From the NCBI GenBank assembly GCA_947630465.1, contig CANRHT010000048.1:1-11477 (forward strand): 11,477 nt of DNA. The letters are read 5' to 3'. Numbering within the stretch: position 1 is the stretch's first letter; every line of letters starts with the position of its first letter. The DNA is from an uncultured Pseudomonadaceae bacterium (GTDB lineage: Bacteria > Pseudomonadota > Gammaproteobacteria > Pseudomonadales > Pseudomonadaceae). Shown one piece after another: positions 8,401-11,477 of this stretch. Made by a program: the position numbers and the translations under genes. The notes beneath the pieces are model-generated. The model was not told the origin of the DNA, searched no databases, and saw nothing but the letters and a program-made list of their open reading frames with translations.

Positions 8401-8669
8401 GTCGCATCAATGACAGGAGTGAATTTCAAGCCTGTTAAGAAAAACTGGCGATCAACGCCGGCTTTACTGAAATCTTCTGGCGAAGCTAATTGGCTTTTAA
8501 TTTCTATCGAGGTTAAGTCACGCACCTCTAATAAGGAAATCTCAGCTTCAAGCGGCTGATTCAAAGATGACTTAACGGATAAATCACCTAGACCTAACGC
8601 ATAGGTAAAACTGGATGTAAACGCTGTAGCAGCAGCGACTGCTAACACCAATTTGCGGACTTGAAGCAT
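5412..8669 (-). CDS. fimV: Motility/polarity hub protein FimV
   Basis: FimV is a large inner-membrane protein that binds peptidoglycan and organises the cell pole; in P. aeruginosa it is needed for type IV pilus assembly, twitching motility and cAMP signalling. The protein has 1085 residues. A signal peptide covers 1-24, with cleavage likely after FTYA. The conserved FimV N-domain spans about 25-133 (LGLGDLSVKSSLNQPLEAEI; YLNFLVEVLWPNGRLLREY). A Pro/Gln-rich linker leads to a LysM domain at about 194-249. A coiled coil lies at about 330-383 and an acidic Ala/Glu segment runs to 520. One membrane span lies at about 530-550 followed by RKKARKE. The acidic cytoplasmic part holds a TPR-like region near 620-685, five EFSLDDL repeats near 819-985 and the conserved C-terminal TPR (KLDLARAYIDMGDAEGARDIL). 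The ATG at 8669 is chosen for its signal peptide and an AAGGA ten bases upstream; an in-frame ATG 99 bases earlier lacks both. Confidence 0.95.
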   Translation of the reverse strand: MLQVRKLVLAVAAATAFTSSFTYALGLGDLSVKSSLNQPLEAEISLLEVRDLTSIEIKSQLASPEDFSKAGVDRQFFLTGLKFTPVIDATGKKVIRVTSSKPIKEPYLNFLVEVLWPNGRLLREYTLLLDPPLYKPQQVIYSQQPATIAAPTRSQPVSQPPRQPQQQQPVARAAAPAAPASAPAPSRNALQGSEYRVQKNDTLWEIAQRAGNNASVQQTMLAIQDLNPDAFLNGNINRMKSGQVLRLPTDEQIASRTRAQAIAQVSEQTSSWKAGRAAPVAAQRQLDATRRAEAGAAPATVDPSDNLRLVADAPGQSQQASDQGGSGNLKALQDQLAVSKERLDSTVLENEDLSSRVDDLNSQLEKLKRLIELKDNQLAQLQNSMDTPAEPAVAATPVEPDSAIAEDAAAEPAAVENAPIEEAVAETVEDAVEPVADVDDSAAETAADEVAVDDAATNAETDNAIESEQDLAAQLEAEVAADMAAEAAAADDVDAQTAQQVDEALAASQAMAEFDAEEQSMIDQIMNDPMLLAAIGGAAALALLLLLMAISRKKARKEAEQTDAPLSSALTGKDDSSEPAVSDDFAASALSDADEGDDLFNEDFSFDEPAAPTQFKQEASDPLAEANSYISFGRFSQAAAVLNTAIELEPERTDLRLKLVEVYADLEDHLGFSRQVNDITEIGGAAAELDSLKARYPHMFNVDQVDSVTDDAFAELTLDDITLDSPAPVQQPVADLEAELDDLSALLADAEGQSAAKDEADEFGFDFDLDLAEPTTASVTEAAIEQPAVQDSQDGLDLDLDSFDFDLDKPAAAESADLNDEFSLDDLELDLGDSAVASTDMPSFELPEDFAATPAEEKPTLDFAAQLDEVSAELGSISEDSATDELTAAADRNEFSLDDLDFTTPALEQTDTAASAETVADVDEFSLDDLDFAMPSTAADSATDISEFSLDDLDFGDEPAPTAAAAETAAVSEASLDEFSLDDLDFAPTTETAAAPEQLSVEPEPASPITAATGFELSDLDELGSVDDDFSFLSGTDETATKLDLARAYIDMGDAEGARDILDEVISEGSAAQQDEARDLISQIG
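5712..6212 (-). repeat. Five degenerate repeats encoding EFSLDDL(D/E)(F/L) in FimV
   Basis: About 30-base units at 5712-5741, 5805-5834, 5874-5903, 5965-5994 and about 6187-6212 encode (D/N/S)EFSLDDLDF, or EFSLDDLELDL in the first copy in protein order. Spacing between units is irregular (about 60-210 bases) and the spacers differ. Third-position differences between copies show they are not recent exact duplications. The units punctuate the disordered acidic cytoplasmic half of FimV, so they could be repeated short linear binding motifs; that role is inferred. Confidence 0.8.
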
Positions 8670-8732
8670 ATAGAGTTTTTCCTTTTTATTCGTTCCGGAC
8701 ACCCCGGAGGTTTTGGACGCATTGTACTTAAA

Positions 8733-8747
8733 CGTCAAATTTTGACG
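8733..8747. repeat. CGTCAAA-T-TTTGACG palindrome in the fimV leader
   Basis: A 15-base interrupted palindrome with 7-bp arms and one central base. It is nested inside a second inverted repeat, TTGGACG (8713-8719) with CGTCCAA (8762-8768). A dyad with a single central base suits a protein-binding site better than an RNA hairpin, while the outer repeat could fold in RNA. Regulator unknown. Confidence 0.5.
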
Positions 8748-8781
8748 GCCCCCGCCAATCACGTCCAACCTGGTTCCGTTT

Positions 8782-8806
8782 TAAACTGAAACTATAATTC
8801 AGTTTA
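8782..8806. repeat. Inverted repeat in the fimV leader/promoter region
   Basis: Perfect 9-bp arms TAAACTGAA / TTCAGTTTA with a 7-base ACTATAA spacer. It lies just downstream of the candidate fimV promoter, so it could be an operator for a dimeric regulator or a hairpin at the 5' end of the fimV mRNA. It also contains TATAAT on the plus strand, but there is no plus-strand gene for that to serve. Confidence 0.6.
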
Positions 8807-8937
8807 CGCGCTAAGTATCTTGCACAGATTGAGTTTTATCAACATTCAATCCACTTACTTAAGCATATCAAGCTTGTTTTAACTGAATATAGACACACTG
8901 CACACTTTAGCTAACACGAGTCGCGGAACTTGAATCA

Positions 8938-8975
8938 ATCGGTGCGCACGATGACACAACATCGGGCGCACCGAT
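8938..8975 (-). terminator. Hairpin downstream of asd, probable transcript end
   Basis: Ten-bp perfect arms (ATCGGTGCGC / GCGCACCGAT) are followed inward by a single mismatch and a further 5-bp stem (CGATG / CATCG) around an ACACAA loop: 15 pairs in all. It begins eight bases after the asd stop codon. In the minus direction it is followed by TGATTCAAG, so there is no proper T-run. Termination may be weak or Rho-assisted, or the hairpin may protect the asd 3' end. Confidence 0.55.
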
Positions 8976-8983
8976 CAAATCCT

Positions 8984-10096
8984 TTAGCGCTCTAACAAAA
9001 TACGCAACATTCTACGCAAGGGTTCAGCTGCACCCCATAACAACTGATCACCTACAGTGAAAGCACCGAGGTAATGCGATCCCATATTAAGCTTACGCAG
9101 ACGCCCCACTGGTACATCTAAAGTGCCAGTAACCGCTGTTGGCGTTAACTCTCGCATGGTTGTCTCACGATCATTGGGAATTAAACGCACCCAAGGATTG
9201 TGCTGGCTGATCATATTCTCAATATCCGCTAAGGGAATATCTTTATTGAGCTTAATGGTTAATGCCTGACTGTGGCAGCGCATGGCACCGACACGCACAC
9301 ATAAACCATCCACTGGAATTGGGTTTTTGTAACGCGCTAACACCTTGTTGGTTTCCGCTTGTGCTTTCCACTCTTCACGGCTTTGACCATTGGGCAGCGC
9401 TGTATCAATCCATGGAATTAAGCTGCCGGCCAGTGGCACACCGAAGTTATCCACGGGGCAGGCTTCACTGCGTTGGAACTCAGCCACTTTACGGTCAATG
9501 TCTAAAATAGCGCTGGCTGGGTCTTGCAACTCAGTGGCTACCGAATCATAAATACCGCCCATTTGACGAATCAATTCGCGCATATTTTGCGCACCTGCGC
9601 CGCTGGCAGCTTGATAGGTCATGGCGCTCATCCACTCGACCACGCCTGCTTCAAACAAACCACCTAAGCCCATCAGCATCAGGCTCACAGTGCAGTTACC
9701 GCCGATGTAATCTTTAACGCCGCTATCGAGCGACTGATCAATGACTTTACGGTTAACGGGATCAAGCACGATTACCGCGTGGTCTTTCATACGCAATGAA
9801 GAAGCGGCATCAATCCAATAGCCCTCCCAACCGGCTTCACGTAGCTTTGGATACACCGCATCGGTGTAGTCGCCACCTTGACAGGTCAAAATCACATCCA
9901 AGGCTTTGAGCTCATTAATATCATAAGCATCTTTTAGCGCTGGAATATCTTTACCTACGGCAGGCCCCTGTCCACCCACGTTAGACGTGGTAAAGAACAC
10001 CGGCTCAATTAAATCGAAATCCTGTTCTTCCAGCATGCGCTGCATGAGGACCGAGCCCACCATACCGCGCCAACCCACTAGACCTACACGTTTCAT
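8984..10096 (-). CDS. asd: Aspartate-semialdehyde dehydrogenase
   Basis: Asd reduces aspartyl-4-phosphate to aspartate semialdehyde with NADPH, feeding lysine, diaminopimelate (cell wall), methionine and threonine. The 370-residue protein matches the length and wording of the Gram-negative enzyme as in Pseudomonas: [15 protein letters not shown] with the GxxGxxG nucleotide-binding loop at 8-14, [12 protein letters not shown] near 34-45, GGNCTVSLM with the catalytic Cys135, [14 protein letters not shown], and MRCHSQ with the acid/base His275. The end [15 protein letters not shown] is typical. The ATG at 10096 is supported by AGGTG (10109-10105) eight bases upstream and by the conserved N-terminus; an in-frame ATG 57 bases upstream lies inside the structured leader and is rejected. 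leuB lies upstream, as in Pseudomonas, with a structured RNA leader between. A second Asd-like gene (usg type), present after asd in P. aeruginosa, is absent here. Confidence 0.98.
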   Translation of the reverse strand: MKRVGLVGWRGMVGSVLMQRMLEEQDFDLIEPVFFTTSNVGGQGPAVGKDIPALKDAYDINELKALDVILTCQGGDYTDAVYPKLREAGWEGYWIDAASSLRMKDHAVIVLDPVNRKVIDQSLDSGVKDYIGGNCTVSLMLMGLGGLFEAGVVEWMSAMTYQAASGAGAQNMRELIRQMGGIYDSVATELQDPASAILDIDRKVAEFQRSEACPVDNFGVPLAGSLIPWIDTALPNGQSREEWKAQAETNKVLARYKNPIPVDGLCVRVGAMRCHSQALTIKLNKDIPLADIENMISQHNPWVRLIPNDRETTMRELTPTAVTGTLDVPVGRLRKLNMGSHYLGAFTVGDQLLWGAAEPLRRMLRILLER

Positions 10097-10124
10097 CACG
10101 ACTACACCTATTATTAAATTAATA

Positions 10125-10186
10125 ATCCGCTGGCTGTTACGCCGCTTAATCACGGCTTATAACAATGGTCTAAACCACCAGCGGAT
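10125..10186 (-). ncRNA. Candidate structured RNA (three-way junction) in the asd leader
   Basis: In the leuB-asd gap the minus-strand transcript can form a complete three-way junction. P1 is 9 bp: ATCCGCTGG (10186-10178) with CCAGCGGAT (10133-10125). P2 is a 4-bp hairpin, TGGT-TTAG-ACCA (10177-10166). P3 (10165-10134) is 7 pairs including two G-U, a 2-base AA bulge, then GCCG / CGGC with an 8-base loop. The three helices abut with no unpaired base at the junction, so all 62 bases are accounted for. It is followed by an A/T-rich stretch and the asd ribosome-binding site, not a T-run, which suits a 5' leader element better than a terminator. No known riboswitch class was recognised. The pairing is seen; the function is unknown. 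Confidence 0.55.
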
Positions 10187-10204
10187 ATATTCAGTTAAAC
10201 GAGT

Positions 10205-11287
10205 TTACAGCTTAGCGAGCGCCGCAACGACCGCATCACCCATTTCGTCTGTGCCCACTTTACGCATACCTGGCGAGAAAATATCACCGGTGCGTAAACC
10301 TTGATCCAATACATCACTGACCGCTTGCTCAATCGCAGCAGCCGCCGCCAACTCATTGAAGCTGTAACGCAACATCATTGACACCGATAAAATGGTAGCC
10401 AATGGGTTAGCTAAGTTCTGGCCAGCAATATCAGGTGCTGAACCATGGCATGGCTCATACATACCTTTATTATTCGAATCTAAAGACGCTGACGGCAACA
10501 TACCAATGGAACCGGTTAACATTGAAGCCTGATCCGACAAAATATCGCCAAACAAGTTATCCGTGACAATCACATCAAACTGCTTAGGCGCACGCACCAA
10601 CTGCATCGCGGCATTATCCACATACAGGTGACTTAACTCGACATCTGGGTAATCTTTAGCCACTTCGATCACCACTTCACGCCATAAACGGCTGGACTCA
10701 AGCACGTTGGCTTTATCCACCGAGCAGACCTTTTTACCGCGCAAACGCGCCATATCAAAGCCGACTTTAGCAATACGACGAATCTCACTTTCGCTGTAGG
10801 GGAGCGTATCAAATGCCATACGCTCACCGTTTTCGAGCGTCACAGTATCACGTGGGGTGCCGAAATAGATGCCCCCCGTCAACTCACGCACGATTAAAAT
10901 ATCTAAACCCGAGACAACTTCAGGCTTGAGCGTAGAGGCTTCGGCCAACTGCGGGTATAAAATAGCCGGACGCAAGTTACCAAACAAACCCAATTCAGAG
11001 CGAATTTTCAACAAACCACGCTCTGGACGAATCGCACGATCCAAGGTATCCCACTTAGGACCACCAACAGCGCCAAGCAAAATCGCATCCACTTCACGCG
11101 CCAGCGCTAAGGTTGAATCAGCTAAAGGTACGCCGTGCTTATCAATTGCCGCACCGCCTAATTCACCTTCAACCAACTCAAAACCTAAGTTGAATTTTTC
11201 GTTGGCCAGCTCTAAAACTTTAACCGCTTCACGGGTGATTTCCGGACCAATACCGTCACCGGCTAATACTAAAATCTTTTTAGACAT
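10205..11287 (-). CDS. leuB: 3-isopropylmalate dehydrogenase
   Basis: LeuB oxidises and decarboxylates 3-isopropylmalate to 2-oxoisocaproate with NAD+, the third step of leucine synthesis; it acts as a cytoplasmic dimer. The 360-residue protein is of normal length and carries every expected active-site residue: the substrate-binding arginines Arg96, Arg106 and Arg134, Tyr141 in [10 protein letters not shown], Lys192 in [17 protein letters not shown], Asp224 in YVDNAAMQL, and Asp248 and Asp252 in LFGDILSD. The NAD-binding loop reads [13 protein letters not shown] near 278-290. DGIGPEI at 11-17 marks the N-terminus. The ATG at 11287 is the natural start ([16 protein letters not shown]), though only a weak GAG precedes it. 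It follows leuD by 51 bp, with a hairpin in that gap; asd follows after 108 bp. Confidence 0.98.
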   Translation of the reverse strand: MSKKILVLAGDGIGPEITREAVKVLELANEKFNLGFELVEGELGGAAIDKHGVPLADSTLALAREVDAILLGAVGGPKWDTLDRAIRPERGLLKIRSELGLFGNLRPAILYPQLAEASTLKPEVVSGLDILIVRELTGGIYFGTPRDTVTLENGERMAFDTLPYSESEIRRIAKVGFDMARLRGKKVCSVDKANVLESSRLWREVVIEVAKDYPDVELSHLYVDNAAMQLVRAPKQFDVIVTDNLFGDILSDQASMLTGSIGMLPSASLDSNNKGMYEPCHGSAPDIAGQNLANPLATILSVSMMLRYSFNELAAAAAIEQAVSDVLDQGLRTGDIFSPGMRKVGTDEMGDAVVAALAKL

Positions 11288-11299
11288 ATCTCATACTCA

Positions 11300-11327
11300 G
11301 CGCTGCAGCAGCCTTGCCCTGCAGCGC
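11300..11327 (-). other. GC-rich hairpin between leuD and leuB
   Basis: Perfect 9-bp arms GCGCTGCAG / CTGCAGCGC enclose a 10-base loop in the 51-bp gap between leuD and leuB. The 3' side ends 12 bases before the leuB ATG, where only a weak ribosome-binding site remains. There is no T-run, so complete termination is unlikely. Possible roles are an mRNA stability or processing element, or control of leuB initiation. Confidence 0.5.
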
Positions 11328-11338
11328 AATCAATTGAA

Positions 11339-11477
11339 TTAAAGGGCGTCAAACAACCATGGGTTAGACTTTTTATAACCCACTTCAAACTCACGAATCT
11401 GCTCAGCGTCTTGCAACGTCAGACCAATATCATCTAAACCATTGAGCAAGCAGTGCTTACGGAAGGCATCCACTTCA
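11339..11477 (-). CDS. leuD: 3-isopropylmalate dehydratase small subunit, C-terminal fragment
   Basis: This is the last 45 or so codons of LeuD, the small subunit of isopropylmalate isomerase, which with LeuC converts 2- to 3-isopropylmalate. The visible protein contains [20 protein letters not shown], the characteristic C-terminal LeuD stretch, and ends with NPWLFDAL and a TAA stop at 11341-11339. The body of the gene lies beyond the right edge. It precedes leuB by 51 bp, consistent with a leuCD-leuB operon. The match is short but distinctive. Confidence 0.93.
   Translation of the reverse strand, partial: EVDAFRKHCLLNGLDDIGLTLQDAEQIREFEVGYKKSNPWLFDAL

Larger units (their letters stand above)
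8670..8983 (-). promoter_or_regulatory. asd-fimV intergenic region with candidate fimV promoter and structured leader
   Basis: This 314-bp gap holds no convincing gene. From asd toward fimV on the minus strand it contains the hairpin after asd, then a candidate sigma-70 promoter: TTGATA (8842-8837), a 17-base spacer and GATACT (8819-8814), matching consensus at 5/6 and 4/6. A transcript from there would have a leader of about 135 bases. That leader can form a 9-bp hairpin at 8782-8806, and a nested structure with a 7-bp outer stem (8713-8719 with 8762-8768) around a 15-base palindrome at 8733-8747. The fimV ribosome-binding site AAGGA is at 8684-8680. A weaker alternative -10 (TATATT) lies further upstream near 8886-8891. 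Confidence 0.5.

Noticed and set aside
8670..8768. N-terminal extension of fimV from the ATG at 8768
   Set aside because: The 33 extra residues have no FimV similarity and would bury the signal peptide. The ATG at 8669 has both a ribosome-binding site and the signal peptide. The extension region contains the leader inverted repeats instead.
10097..10153. N-terminal extension of asd from the ATG at 10153
   Set aside because: The 19 extra residues precede the conserved [11 protein letters not shown] start, and AGGTG is correctly placed for the ATG at 10096. The extension lies in the three-way-junction RNA.
8878..10199. The 14-mer TTTAACTGAATATA occurs in both the asd-fimV gap (plus strand, 8878-8891) and the leuB-asd gap (minus strand, 10199-10186)
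   Set aside because: An A/T-rich 14-base match between two places in an 11-kb window is near what chance allows, and the copies are in opposite orientation at different distances from the genes.
10869..11342. A 157-codon plus-strand open frame opposite leuB
   Set aside because: It lies antisense to the fully conserved leuB coding sequence, has no recognisable domain and carries the compositional bias expected of an antisense shadow.
1..11477. Mobile elements, CRISPR, defence or toxin-antitoxin genes
   Set aside because: No transposase, integrase, regularly spaced direct repeats or unexplained gene pair is present. All long frames belong to conserved core genes.

Overview
The window is a compact housekeeping block from a gammaproteobacterium, most likely a low-GC member of the Pseudomonadaceae. 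Every gene lies on the minus strand. The evidence for the lineage is the gene order (read in the direction of transcription: leuD, leuB, asd, fimV, truA, trpF, accD, folC, dedD/SPOR gene, cvpA, purF) and the proteins themselves. Asd, AccD and the FimV N-terminus read almost like their Pseudomonas counterparts. Base composition looks close to 50% GC by eye, well below most Pseudomonas species, so a lineage such as the Thiopseudomonas/Denitrificimonas group is possible. That placement is inference, not something the sequence proves.

Region by region, from the right edge in transcription order: the end of leuD and all of leuB (leucine biosynthesis); a 108-bp gap with a striking potential three-way-junction RNA; asd (aspartate-semialdehyde dehydrogenase, the branch point to Lys/DAP, Met and Thr); a 314-bp gap with a hairpin after asd and a structured, promoter-bearing leader for fimV; fimV (inner-membrane, peptidoglycan-binding hub protein for polar targeting and type IV pili). 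FimV abuts truA (tRNA pseudouridine synthase), which overlaps or nearly touches trpF (tryptophan synthesis). After an 84-bp gap come accD (fatty-acid synthesis), folC (folate polyglutamylation, 3 bp after accD), a SPOR-domain septal protein (DedD type), cvpA with its own candidate promoter, and the first 54 codons of purF (purine synthesis).

I see no mobile element, CRISPR array, tRNA/rRNA gene, defence system or horizontally acquired cargo. The coding content is ordinary. What stands out is RNA-level structure between and inside the genes: (1) a three-way junction with no unpaired junction nucleotides in the leuB-asd leader; (2) a textbook intrinsic terminator (16-bp stem plus T5) lying inside the first 20 codons of truA just after the fimV stop; (3) a fimV leader with several nested inverted repeats. 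Compared with the P. aeruginosa order as I remember it, two genes are absent: the Usg-like second asd homologue between asd and fimV, and a small gene between leuD and leuB.
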